Assembly: GCA_018136815.1 (NCBI GenBank)
Contig: CM030941.1
Coordinates: forward strand, 424,939 to 488,938
Reading direction: 5' to 3'
Length of the DNA: 64,000 nt
Source: Isochrysis galbana
Lineage: Eukaryota; Haptophyta; Isochrysidales; Isochrysidaceae
How positions within the stretch are numbered: position 1 is the stretch's first letter; each line of letters opens with the position of its first letter. This document shows, one piece after another, positions 10,116-20,434 of the stretch. The translations under genes were made by a program, and so were the position numbers. The notes below the pieces were generated by a model. That model ran no database searches and had not been told where the DNA came from. It saw only the letters and a list, made by a program, of their open reading frames with translations.

Positions 10116-10592
10116 ATGGCCAAGCGGGAGCGAGACCCCATCTGCGAGGTCTGCGGCCATTGTCACGTACAAGGCGTCAAATGTTCGATCTGCGGGCACG
10201 TAGGAAAATATATTGTGCCAGGTGGGCCCAATCGGCCGAATCGGGGTGCCATCCCGCCAGTGCCACCAGGCCCGATGCACAATCCGAATCGGACACCGCC
10301 GACCATCGAGGGGTTAACGGTGGGAAACTTCCAGCAGGCTCTGCAGAGCTTCTTCGACCTGCTACCTCAGGCGGCCGCGCAGGGGCTCCCGCCTGAGTTG
10401 TGCAATCTGGACCGGCTCAAGGTGCTGCTCGATACGCTTCCGGACTATCACTCCACGGACGAGCAGCCATCCTATGTCATGGCCATAGAGTGCCGGCCCG
10501 TAGTGTGTGCATTGGCTAAGCTCCTCCCAAACTTTGCTGCTTGGCAGCACGTCAATTGGCTCGGATTGGAGCAGACAGGAAATACTTCATAA
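10116..10592 (+). CDS. Small protein with a Cys/His zinc-binding-like motif
   Basis: A 158-residue frame from the ATG at 10116. Near the start it has CEVCGHCHVQGVKCSICGH, that is C-x2-C-G-H-x-H-x3-G-x2-C-x2-C-G-H, which would suit one or two zinc ions. A Pro/Asn-rich linker follows (VPPGPMHNPNRTPP), then a helical region with FQQALQSFFDLLPQAA and LDRLKVLLDTLPDYHS. No stop or frame break occurs and the composition looks protein-like. I do not recognise the family. It could be complete or the first exon of a longer gene. The upstream in-frame extension from 10008 is probably not used. Confidence 0.5.
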   Translation: MAKRERDPICEVCGHCHVQGVKCSICGHVGKYIVPGGPNRPNRGAIPPVPPGPMHNPNRTPPTIEGLTVGNFQQALQSFFDLLPQAAAQGLPPELCNLDRLKVLLDTLPDYHSTDEQPSYVMAIECRPVVCALAKLLPNFAAWQHVNWLGLEQTGNTS

Positions 10593-10750
10593 CGCATCGC
10601 GCAGGATGAATCGAGCTTGCATGCAATTAGACAGACTACGTGTTGGTGGTTGGTGGTGTCGGTTGTTCAAGTGCTGATTCGTTGTGATAGTTCAACTAAG
10701 TTAAACGAGTAGTTATGCTCCGCGTTTCGCGTCTTAGAGAGCCGCCCTCT

Positions 10751-10867
10751 AGATTTTCCCAGTGAGAGCAGCTCCCTGTCTCGCCCCATGCCCCGTCATC
10801 CATATCCCACCCCCCACAACTAACTGTCCGAGGTTGGTTAAGCAATACTCAATCCGCACTATGCACT
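10751..10867 (+). repeat. 117-bp direct repeat, copy A
   Basis: Starts AGATTTTCCCAGTGAGAGCA and ends at ATCCGCACTATGCACT. It recurs almost perfectly at 11090-11213, with one G/C difference and a 7-base duplication (GTGACCA) in copy B. A CAATGA/CAATGG microsatellite begins directly after copy A. Confidence 0.85.
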
Positions 10868-10870
10868 ATG

Positions 10871-10930
10871 CAATGACAATGACAATGACAATGGCAATGA
10901 CAATGGCAATGGCAATGACAATGGCAATGA
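10871..10930 (+). repeat. CAATGA/CAATGG microsatellite
   Basis: About ten imperfect six-base units alternate CAATGA and CAATGG immediately after direct repeat copy A. Confidence 0.8.
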
Positions 10931-11089
10931 GAGACTGAACCTTCGATCAGGTTCGGGGTTTTCTCCGCCCTCCCGCCTCCCATGGCACCCGAGAGACTTC
11001 AAAAACATCTGAAGATTCTACGCTAACACCTACTATGGGCTAGGTATATATACTTACCACCCTATCGTCACCGCCCCTTGTCCCGCTTC

Positions 11090-11213
11090 AGATTTTCCCA
11101 GTGACCAGTGAGAGCAGCTCCCTGTCTCGCCCCATGCCCCGTCATCCATATCCCACCCCCCACAACTAACTGTCCGAGCTTGGTTAAGCAATACTCAATC
11201 CGCACTATGCACT
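11090..11213 (+). repeat. 117-bp direct repeat, copy B
   Basis: Second copy of the block at 10751-10867, carrying a 7-base internal duplication near its start. It is followed at once by an A-run and, 40 bases later, by the LINE relic. The two copies bracket 222 bases of sequence. Confidence 0.85.
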
Positions 11214-11252
11214 AAAAAAAAACTTTATAATATTCTCGCCTCGCCCGTGGCA

Positions 11253-12337
11253 ATGGAAGACACTCACGAAGCCACGCCCTTTCTCCTCCCTCTCCCTCAC
11301 TCCCTGCCTTGCGGCAACTCCCCTCGCGCTCTACTTAGCGCCCCGGACGCGCATGACCTAGGAGACATCCTGGTAGACAGGGAACACAGATACTATTTGC
11401 GCCGGAGTGGCAACTATCACATAGTCAAGCTTAACGTTATGGGAGAGCCCCATATACATGAGAGAGCCAACCCGCAGCCAGTACCGGACGAACTGTACAC
11501 TCCGCTGAAGTGGGGACGAGCATACGATGGACCGGCCGAAACGGCATACCCGAGTCCACAAGAATACACGCTCAAAGGCGCCCATAAAACCCTGGAGGAG
11601 GTTAATGTTAATGTCAAGACGCTGACGAATGCGTTTCTCGCAATGAGAAAAACGAAGAAGCAGAAATCCACATTGAGGTGGGAAAGAAGACTGCCGGACC
11701 TCTCCGAAAAATGGAAACAAATATCCCAGCTGTACAAGTACAACTTCTTAACGCCGAGGGATTCGTATATGCATTTCAAGCACGTCCTGCATCGGAGAAT
11801 AGCCACGGCGAACCGGTTCGCTGACGATCCGACGTGCCGCTTCTGCGGTATAGCCCCCGAGAGCTCCATCCACCCACATAACCTCGTGCATCGCGACGGA
11901 ACCCATTTTCGAATTCATAGAAGGGCTCCTGGGGATAAACCTTAGGCCGGGCTCTGAGGCAGCCCAACGTCTCTTCTGCTACCAGGTAGACAGACCGCAT
12001 CCCTCCTCGGGATACCTAGGTATCCTGGCGTGGAGATATATCCTTACGGACTTCTACAATATCCAGTACGGCAACGCGGATGGTAGGTGGTAGGTCCGTT
12101 AGGTCAATCTTAAAAGCGATCCTTACGAGATACCACCTATTAGTAACGGCGAAGGTCGGGTTCTTTCAAAGGCTAAAAAAACAACGAAAGAACATGGGGA
12201 TGATACACGCCCCGAGCAACAAACATATTCGAAAAATGATAAGTCCCCTGTGCACTATAGACAAGGATTTCAACTTAGGAACGTCAGAAGACCTCTTGCA
12301 GGCGGCGAGAGACTTGGACATACGGAACATCACATAG
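11253..12337 (+). pseudogene. LINE-like retrotransposon relic (C-terminal zinc-binding part)
   Basis: C-terminal fragment of a non-LTR retrotransposon polyprotein. The readable block is LTPRDSYMHFKHVLHRRIAT, NRFADDPTCRFCGIAPESSI, then, after a one-base frame change near 11875, HITSCIATEPIFEFIEGLLG and GILAWRYILTDFYNIQY. C-x2-C...H-x3-C matches the zinc-binding tail behind LINE reverse transcriptases. The copy at 58.6-59.3 kb has the same order (HFKHITHRRIGTRNRF, CRLC...HLAWC, IIAWKYIIKDFYRVDY). The fragment is noticeably more AT-rich than its surroundings. No reverse transcriptase or endonuclease core is present. Confidence 0.7.
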
Positions 12338-13161
12338 GTTAGCTAAACCTCCTAATAGGAGCCACAGCGGAAAGCAATAAAGATCTTACGTCATACAAAT
12401 GAGGAAAGCAAGAGTTGACTCCAGACCAAGGGACGAGCCACAGTCTCCCGCCCCCTTCTCTCCAACTCCCGGCCGAAGCAGCGCGCGCGGCCTCCCTGGA
12501 ACCAGCTTCTCCGCGACAGAGGGAACTGGGGAACGGGGAGGGGGTTGATAGGGGCAAAGGTTGGGTAGTAGGGAGGTGCATAAGCACACTGCCGCAAGCC
12601 GCACGTGTAGCGGGGAATTTTAAGAAGATTTTTTTTTCATGTTCTGCTAGGGCTTTTGCATACTGCTGCTGCTGCCCCCCATGGGGGGGGGCCAGCATGT
12701 CTGCTGTGAATGGTGTGGCCGGGACCACGGGACGTGTGGCGCGACGCGAGCCGCACGCACCTGCTCGGCCTCTGACGGTGGACGCGGCCGCTTCGCTAGT
12801 GACTGCTCCATGGCGGAGCCCGGGATGCCGCCCTCGCCGGGGGGGCCGACGGAGGGGCGCGCCGGCGCGCTCCATGGCATTTGACTATAAAGTTAGTTAT
12901 GCGTGCGACGATGTAGGATTGCACGGCTACATTTTGCACACGCACACGTCATCACATGCGCTCGTCACGCACCGCAACAGAGCACAGGTCAAAAGCAAGC
13001 ATTTGCGCATGCTAATAAATAGGAGGCCCCGGCGAGAACCAAGAGCCAGAGGCCAGGAGATAGGATGGAAAGCACAGGGCCTTGTGCCATCTCCTCATCA
13101 AAAAAGTCAACGTAGGGGACGAGGCTACTGAAACGAGCTGAGAACTTCCATGCGCAAGGTG
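12338..13161. other. Intergenic
   Basis: No supported gene. It holds a T-run at 12631-12638 and the dispersed block at 12826-12901. Frames on both strands give Pro/Arg/Ala-rich low-complexity strings. Confidence 0.45.
12826..12901 (+). repeat. Dispersed GC block ending in an AT box, copy 1
   Basis: Reads as GCCGCCCTCG, G-run, GACGGAGG, GCGCGCTCCA, then GACTATAAAGTTAGTT. The region 44748-44826 has the same order (GCCGCCCTCG, G-run, GGAGGAGAGG, GCGCGCTC, GACCAAGTATAAACTTAGTT). The shared layout suggests related copies of an undefined dispersed element; the AT box could equally be a TATA-type promoter element. Confidence 0.4.
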
Positions 13162-16100
13162 CTACAATGGTGCCGTGCGCAATGGCTCAAACGACGGCTC
13201 GCGCCCTTGGACGTGGCGAGGCGATTCATCATCGTCCGGCTCTGCGTAGTTGAATGACGACCACCCACCTCCCGAGTGTGATCGGCTGATGGTCGGGGTG
13301 GCTGTCCGCGGTTGGAACATCGCGGACATCGAACGTACATTGCGCGGCGGCGACGGTGTTTGCGCAATCTTTGGGCCACGGCGGATGGGGCCGGTGGACC
13401 TGGTGAGCGCAATCCGATCGTCGAGAGTGAGGTCCTCATCGGGCGCGCGCTCACTGGTGGTGACGAGGACCGCTCGCGCATCGCTCGAGTCGCTCGTCGG
13501 CACCTCCACGGGTGCGGGAGAGATGCGGGTGCCCCTGGCCGGGCGGACCCGGCTGGGCGCCACGTCTGCGTCGCCGCTGGCTGCGTCGTCCGAGGCACGC
13601 CCCGACTTGGCGGCGTTGGCGGCCATGGATAGGCGTGTGGGCTTGTACTTGGTCACGGCGAGCGTCCTATCGGTGCCGAGCGCGTCTAGGAGAACGCTCG
13701 AGAGAGGAGGGATGTAGCATGGAAAGTCGTTCGACTCGCGGAACGTCTCGTTGTGCACGTTCGACGGCATAGCTTCGAGGCCGCGCCGACGCCGGCTCGT
13801 GGCGGGAATGTCGAGGTAGTACTCGACAAGAGCTCCGAGCTGTGGGCCGAGCCGACAGATGGAATCCATGCCGCGGCGGGAGCGGTGCTCGCGATAGAGG
13901 TAATAGAGAGTAAGCGGCGTGAAGATGGCGGCGTTGACAATGGTGCACGTAGTAGCGGGTCCGATCCGGCCCTCCTGCGATGAGCGTCGGGGGTGGTGCG
14001 CGGACGGCGTGAGGGGCGGCGCGGCCGCAAGCGCGCCCATCCCGGGCGCCTCACCTTCATGGCGTATGCGGTGCACGCAACCGCCATGTGCAAGAGGACG
14101 CCGATTGGCAGGAGGATTTGCACAAGCTGGCGCATGATGGAGTCATCCTGCGGCGGCGGCGGCGCGAGGTGGCGGAGTAGGTTGAATCGGTCGACCCAGT
14201 TGGCGATGAAAAGAAAGACGAAGATGAGCGGGAGGAGTGCCGGCACGACGCTCGAGAACATGAGGCCAAGGACGATCCACTTGGAAACTAGCTGCTGGCG
14301 AAAGGCGATGTACAGGTCGCCATTGCACTTCCAGAGTGAGTTCATTGCGCGCTGTGTGCGCGCTCGCCGCGCTTGCCAGCGCGCGATGCGATCCTGCGGC
14401 CGGCCAAGGTCGACCAGCAGGTTGATGACAAAGGCGTCACCAACGATACCACCGATGATGATCTTCGCGCCTGCAGTGTAGAAATTTTGGCCCAGGTAGA
14501 TGCTGAAAGGGTGTAGGTTGACGTCGCAAAACCAGACCGCAGGCAAGATAGTGACAAGCGCCTGCGTGGGCCGATGCAAGGTGATTCCGTGCGGCGTCAG
14601 AGCGCCGTTGGATCGCTGCACGTTGCGCATGAAGGCGCGCACAAGCGCGCCGCTGCGTCTTGACTTCCACGCCGGGGGCTGAGGGCGCGCCTGGAAACAA
14701 AAGAGCTTCAGGTGGATAGCGCGCTCCCGGCTCGAGGAGGTTTGGTAGCGCTCAATCTTGAAGGCCATAAGAGGCACGGTGGCAAAGATGACCACGTAGC
14801 CGCACACAAGCATGCCTAGGAGCCCGGGAGGGGAGGAGGGGGAGGACTTTCGGAGGGGAAGGGGTCCAGCATGACCGTCGCCGTAACTGACGGGCCCACC
14901 GCTAGATGGGTGGAGCGCGTGACGCACGTCAGCGGGCGTCTCGACGCCACAGGCCCAACGAGTGGGTGGGTGGGTGGTTTTTGCGCGGTGTGACAGTGCA
15001 ACATGCCGCACAACACTATCGCTAGCTGGCGGCCGTGCGCACCAATGCCGGCGAGCGTGAGCAAGATGCTATCAAAGCCCCCCGCGGTCGCATTCTGCTG
15101 CACGAGCGCCGAGAAGAGGATGATGCTGGTCGAGCCAGCGACGAGGGCGAGAGCGATGCAACTCGCGAGCGCCGAGCGCGCCCAACGCTCCAAGCTCGAG
15201 TACTGCAGGTTCTCCCATAGCAGGTCGTCCGGCTCGGGCGCCATCCTGGCGGTGATGGGTCCGGAGCGCTCAACGTAGCGTAGGTTCTCGCGGCAGTCGG
15301 CGATGCAGTCCTGCATCGCGTCGACCGTGTCAAAGGTGACAAAGGCGTAGCCCGTGCAGGAGTACGGGATCTGCGATAGCTTGTTGAGGCTATCCTCGGC
15401 TACGTACAACCGGTGCCGAGCGCGCGCACATGCGCGCGTCGCGCGGAGCACCTTTTGCTTCGGGAGGGAGTTGGCCTTGGCCAGGTACCACTCGACCTGC
15501 GACGCGTGCAGCTTCTGTCGCAGGTGTCGCTTCTCCTCCGCGCAGACGATCACGTCGCGGTAGTTGAGCGATAGGCCAACGTGGACGACATCGCCATAGC
15601 GTGCAAACCAATCGCGCACCTTGCGCGTCTCTAGCACCGTCGTCGGCATCCGGCCGACCATGACGGTGTAGTTGGCTGCCGAAAGGTCGTGGTGTGTGAT
15701 GCGCGCGGACCAGTGCTTGGTGCGGGCCGACTGCCAGAACATGAACCAGACCATGATGGCGACGAGCATGATCTCGGTCGCGCCGTGCGCGAGGGTGAGT
15801 TCATCCGCATTGCCGAGCGTGTGGATGGTTTGCAGCCCCGTGAAGACGTCGGTCGTGTTGAGCGCGTAGCCCATCATGTTGATCGTCATGCTAGGTAGCA
15901 TAAGCAGCGAGCCGAGCAGCGTAAACCCTGACCACCAGTGTAGTAGGTGGATGTATAGTGCGACGCCGCAGCCGAGCGGGTGGAACGCCCTGAGCGGCGC
16001 AGTCAAGGGAAAGAGGTGCCCATGCCGATCTTTGGGCAAGAAGCTGACGGCGTGCTGCTTGGCCTTCTCGAGGTCGGGCTGCGAGTAGACGTTGCGCATG

Positions 16101-16750
16101 TACTCCTGTAGCATCACCTTCTGCTGGCACGCTCTCCAGCGCCTCTGCAGGCGGGAGGCGGCGCTGTTGATGTGCGCATGCTCCTCCACCGACATGGCGG
16201 CGAGCACCTTCTGGAGCTTCTCGACCGAGGTCTTTTCTCCTCTGCGCCATCGGAAGGTCGTGGCCTGCTTGAGCTTGGGCGTGGGCCACTCCTTCTGGCT
16301 GCTCATCCTCGGCCTCGCCGCCGCCCCGAGCATGGGCGACGTTTGGAGGATGGACGGTGAGGTCTGCTGCCTCTCTCTCAGCATCGAGGGCGAGCCGCCA
16401 GCGGCAGGCTGCGCAGCGGGTAGAGAGGGCTTGAGGGCGTGGGCGTTCGGCGATGGCGGCAGCGGATTGTGAGGCATGATGGATGGCTGCGTTGCCGTCG
16501 TGCGAGCGCACGCGAGAGCCCCAGCAGCCGGTGGGAGAGAGAGAGGTAGCGCTCTCCCTCCTGGGTATGAAGCCGATGGGTAGGCGAGTTTGGTGGGGGG
16601 CTTTGCGAGGTGTGCAGAAGGGTTGTGCGGGTCTGCGGGTGCGCCCTGGGCGGCGGGTGGCAGAGGAGGCAGCCGAGGGGCCCCGCCGCCGCCCGCTACC
16701 GCCGTGAAGGGCCGGGGAGGGGGTGGCGGTGCGAAGCAGAGCTCCGCCAT
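13162..16750 (-). CDS. OSCA/CSC1-like (DUF221-type) membrane channel
   Basis: Predicted polytopic ion channel of the OSCA/CSC1 (calcium-permeable, stress-gated) superfamily. Proposed exons are complement(13162..13974, 14055..14815, 14816-side donor near 14995..16750), about 1,109 residues. The 80-bp intron 13975-14054 is secure (AAG|GTGAGG...GCAG|GAG). The 179-bp one ends at a pyrimidine-rich CTCCTAG (14816), but its only phase-matching donor, GTCACA at 14994, is weak. Seen in order: a Pro-rich N-terminus; an IQ-like helix (SAASRLQRRWRACQQK); two membrane segments; the cytosolic domain starting YTVMVGRMPTTVLETRKV with YAFVTFDTVDAMQDCI; then PEPDDLLWENLQYSSLERWA leading into the pore segments. 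The last exon is a long Ser/Pro/Arg-rich tail. ATG 16750 is chosen over in-frame ATG 17008, whose extra 86 residues look like leader sequence. Confidence 0.65.
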
Positions 16751-17271
16751 GGCGTTGGGGCGGGGGCGCGGGGGGGAGAAGGGGGGGGGGGAGAGAGAGA
16801 GAGAGGGAGAGAGTCGTTTTGAGACACGCGAGAGCTGCGGGAGGAGGTGGGAATAGAAGAAAGCGATGGTCATAAATAATGTTCTGAGGGGTGGGGTTGA
16901 ACGATGGGGCGGCGATCCGGATGGGGGGCCGTGAAGAGTTCGAACAGAAAAAAAGGCCATTAGAGCTATTAAAAGGAAGAGAGAGAGAGAGAGAGAGGGG
17001 AAGGCCATCCAGAAGAGGAACGCCGAGCGGGTGGGCAGTCTATTCTTAGTGCCTCCGCGTAGAGCTTAGAGCATCGAGAGGAGAGCCGTTTCGCCGCACG
17101 CGGACTTTTTACTTTTACTTTCTTACGGGTTACGTAATTCGTCCTCCCGTGTTCGTTCGCGTGGCCTGCGGCTTGCGGCTTGCCCGAATGAGTTGTGTAG
17201 TATGCTCTGAAGAGTCTCAGTGTGCTCATTGGGACCTCGTGTGTCGTGTGGTTGGCTATGACTATGACGTA
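16751..17271. other. Upstream region of the channel gene
   Basis: It holds G-run and GA-repeat stretches (about 16770-16810 and 16978-16998), then about 170 bases of ordinary sequence running up to the assembly gap. No gene is seen. Confidence 0.5.
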
Positions 17272-17371
17272 NNNNNNNNNNNNNNNNNNNNNNNNNNNNN
17301 NNNNNNNNNNNNNNNNNNNNNNNNNNNNNNNNNNNNNNNNNNNNNNNNNNNNNNNNNNNNNNNNNNNNNNN
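17272..17371. other. Assembly gap of exactly 100 N
   Basis: One hundred consecutive N. The round size suggests a placeholder of unknown true length. The sequence directly to its right is the start of a chromovirus gag copy, so the gap probably hides repeat DNA. Confidence 0.98.
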
Positions 17372-17670
17372 AAGGCTCATCTCACTCTTGGAGATGGCCT
17401 GCGAGGGCGCGCCGGCAGCTAGCGCGGAATGCGGTTCTTGCGGGGAGCTCATGGAGCTTTCCTCGGGGTGACTACGGGCATGGTGATCGACGCGCACGAC
17501 GCACGACGCACGGAGGGCGCGGAAGTGTGGAAGGAGGCTTGTGGGAGGTGGTGGCAGGCGACTGGGGGTGGCTCAGGCGCGTGCTTGGCTTGTATTGACT
17601 CGTTGACTCGGGGTATAGACTCGGGAACTCGGGGGACTCGCTTGGGAACACGGTGGGACTCGACGAAAGT
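17372..17670 (-). mobile_element. Partial second chromovirus copy: gag start and leader
   Basis: Matches 29830-30127 of the full element: start of gag (SSPQEPHSALAAGAPSQAIS on the minus strand) and its untranslated leader. In a single element nothing of this kind should lie outside the left LTR. Either a second element begins here in tandem, sharing the LTR at 17671-18733, or the repeat was misjoined at the gap. Confidence 0.75.
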
Positions 17671-18733
17671 TGCTACAAAAACACTCACAAGAAACCCAAA
17701 CCCAACGACCTTGGGCTCAGAAACTAACGTAAACACTCGGAATCATACGATAAACAAACCCCCCGTGCGCAAAGGCTGAGGTCGCGATCGTCGTCATGCG
17801 CGAGAAATACGGAAAGGAGCGCAAACTACGCAAACGAAGGGTTCAACTATGTTAAAGTGAAAACTCGTCCGCTGAAGCCAACGCGGAGGGTCGAGGAGGT
17901 CCAAACTCGCGCGGGGGGAAGAAGGCGATGTGCAGAGAGACTTCTAGACAAGCGACGAGCAAGGGGCGACGAAACAAGACGCGAGACGCGGGGCGCGTGC
18001 CATTCGTTTCCTTTCTTTCACCGAAAACGCGGCGAAACTAACGTTAAACATCGGTACCCCTCCGCGAGAATCGCGAAGAAGAACGGACGAGATGGAGGCA
18101 ATCATCGAAGGAATCGCGAGAGGAATCGAAGCGAGGGGGGGGAAACAGCGCGCGCGGGGGGGGGACGAACGACGGCCGGAGGAAACGAACCGCGCGCGGA
18201 GGAGAAGAACCTCGCGCGGGGGGGGGAATAATATAACGGCCGGAGGCGACGGATGGCACGCCGAGAGGAAGAACCTGCCGCGGGGGCGAGGGACCGAGGG
18301 CACGGCGGGGCAGCGTGGAGGGCGCGAGGGTGATCTCGGAGCGAGATCGCGTCCTTTCCCTCGCGGAGCGCAGAGAGACCCCCACGGAACATCCTGGGAC
18401 CGGAGATGTTTTGGACGAAACTTCCTCCGTCGGCCGAGGAGAGGAGGACGGAGAGAGAGAGAGAGAGAGTCTCGCAGAGCAACTGCGGAACGAGAAGTCG
18501 ACGTCATGCCGTTTATTACCTTAAACGAGCCAACAATTATAGTAACAGCAAAAACAAAATTCGAATCGCAAATTTCGAGACCAAAATCTGCAACCTGGAC
18601 TTGAGACCATGGGGAATCCGAATCTGTGTGTCTTGTGCGTCAGTGGCACACGGGGAACTGTTCAATTGTATTGTGAGCGCGTACCTTACACGAATATTCA
18701 TGCCTAAGCCTTCAGATGGGCAGGAATACAACA
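17671..18733 (-). repeat. Left chromovirus LTR (3' LTR of the main element)
   Basis: Near-identical to 30128-31218 but about 28 bases shorter, mostly through scattered one-base losses. On the minus strand it begins TGTTGTATTCCTGCC. Just upstream, on the pol side, a short purine-rich stretch (AAGTCGGGGG) could be the polypurine tract. The inner end near 17671 is inferred from a TGCTAC/GTAGCA terminus and is uncertain. A GGTAATAAAC motif could be the poly(A) signal. Confidence 0.7.
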
Positions 18734-18993
18734 CCCCCGACTTAAATCGAGACGTCTCCCGATGTCGAGCCAGAGAGTTCATTTAACCATACGAGACGAG
18801 AGACTTAGAGAGGAGGATTAACCCCATGGATCCAAAGCGAGCACAAATCGGCAGCTTAGCGCGGCGGCCCCCGATTTCGTACGCCACGTCCTACCACGTT
18901 CTCCCTTTTACAGGAGTTTTGCTCGGGCAGTTGCGCTGGGTCAGCGCTGACGCGACGCTAATCATCCACTTCCGGTCGACTTAGCACTTAGCG
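18734..18993 (-). other. 3' non-coding part of the chromovirus
   Basis: Sequence between the end of pol (stop at 18994-18996) and the left LTR. The last few bases before the LTR are purine-rich. Nothing else is recognised. Confidence 0.6.
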
Positions 18994-19319
18994 CTACGAA
19001 CGTGAACGAGAACGGGTACGACTTGAAGGCAGATCAGGAGGAATACGATTTGACTCTTGAACTCGACGTGGAACTTGATTAGACTGGGGACTTGAACTTG
19101 GACTTGAAGAGGAGTCTACAGCGGAGTGAGCTTGGGGTTGAACCGGACGGCGGTCGAAAGTGGTGTCGTACGACTCAACTAGATCAGCACAACGCCGAAG
19201 CAACTCAATTCGAGACTCCCAAGTAGCTTCAGAACGAGGATAGCCGCGCCATTTGACGAGATACTTGAATGAAACTCCATCGCCCTTGCGATCGAGTACT
19301 CTTCGACCAAATACTCATC
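18994..19319 (-). CDS. Chromodomain at the pol C-terminus
   Basis: Chromodomain that in chromoviruses steers integration to particular chromatin. DEYLVEE starts near 19319; after one lost base it continues VLDRKGDGVSFKYLVKWRGY and PRSEATWES, the canonical aromatic-cage pattern (YLVKWRGY, W). A Ser/Pro/Arg tail follows to the stop at 18994. An upstream stop (19315-19317) in the GPY/F frame separates this piece from the integrase only because of the frame change. Confidence 0.85.
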
Positions 19320-20434
19320 TCCAGCGAGCGGAGACGAATCGGTGACGGTAAAGTACGGACGAAGATTGGAATGTGAACTTCATCCTTGACTTGACGATTT
19401 TCGAGATCGCGTAGACGGTATCGAGTGGCCGAGATGGTTCTTCTACTCGGTAAGGACCGGAGTAGAGGTATTGAAGTTTGTTGGCGTGGCCAGGGATTCG
19501 ACGACAAACTCTGTCTCCTTGTTTGAAGGTAACACCGAGTTTAGACTTTTGAGAGGCGGAGCGCATCGATTCACGTTGGGCTTCTTGAGTACTTTCGAGG
19601 GCGGAACGCCACGACTCGAGAAGCTTCTTATTGAGCTCGGTGGCGTAAGTGACGGCATCGGACGGAGGCCTAGATGGAAGCAACTCGAGAACAGGAGCAG
19701 GGTCAGCAAGTTGAGCTGGAAGACGAAGCTCCCGACCAAACAAGATAGCCGCGGGTGACTTGGGTACGACGCGACCGGCGGTCGCTCGCATAGACATGAG
19801 AAGAAACGGAAGGTGATCGACCCAATGGCGCCGCCTTCATTGGAGACTCGAGTCATCGTGAGGAGAGTTTGTTGAGCTCTTTCTACTAGCCCTACGCCTT
19901 CGTGGCGATAGGCTTCAGTAGTGCTCAAGTCCGTGCCGGTCGCTTTGAGAATTAGGTCCACTAATCGAGAGCAAAGATTCGAGCCGGCGTCGGTTCGAAG
20001 TTGGCGAGGGACTCCATAACGAGATACGATGAGACGCATGAAGACGTCTAGACATTTCGAGGACGAGGGGTTACCGTTGCAAGGCTCAGCTTCAATCCAA
20101 CGAGAGAGAGAATCGACGAAAACAATCAGCTTGTCAAACCGGAGCGGCCGGATACGAAATCGTGAGTGGGCGCCATCGAAAGAATATCGCAATAGACGAC
20201 GTCGAAAGGATAAGATCCGATGGAAAGACCGGATGGATGGGCGAGCGGTCGCGGTAACGGTTTGCCAAGAGTGCATTCGTGGCACTCTCGAACGTATTCC
20301 GATACAGAGGCGGACATGCCAGGCCAGTACACTCGAGTACGAAGTAGGGTAGACGTCCTTGTCGCACCTGGGTGACCAAGGTGGTCATGGTAGGCGCGGA
20401 GGTACGTGTCACGAAGGGACTCCGGAATGTACAA
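19318..20434 (-). pseudogene. Integrase (HHCC, DDE core, GPY/F), frame-broken
   Basis: Integrase of the chromovirus. The zinc-binding domain is HDHLGHPGATRTSTL...YVRECHECTLGK, in the frame ending at 20126. The catalytic core, one frame on, has D in VFVDSLSRWIEAEP, D in RQLRTDAGSNL and E in GVGLVERAQQT. The GPY/F module, one frame further on, is GDRVCRRIPGHANKLQYLY followed by SGPYRVEE (near 19.45 kb). All catalytic residues are present; only the frame is interrupted, each time by the equivalent of one missing base. Confidence 0.85.

Noticed and set aside
13250-16707. Plus-strand frames opposite the OSCA/CSC1-like gene
   Set aside because: Antisense shadows; the minus strand carries membrane segments, conserved motifs and splice sites.
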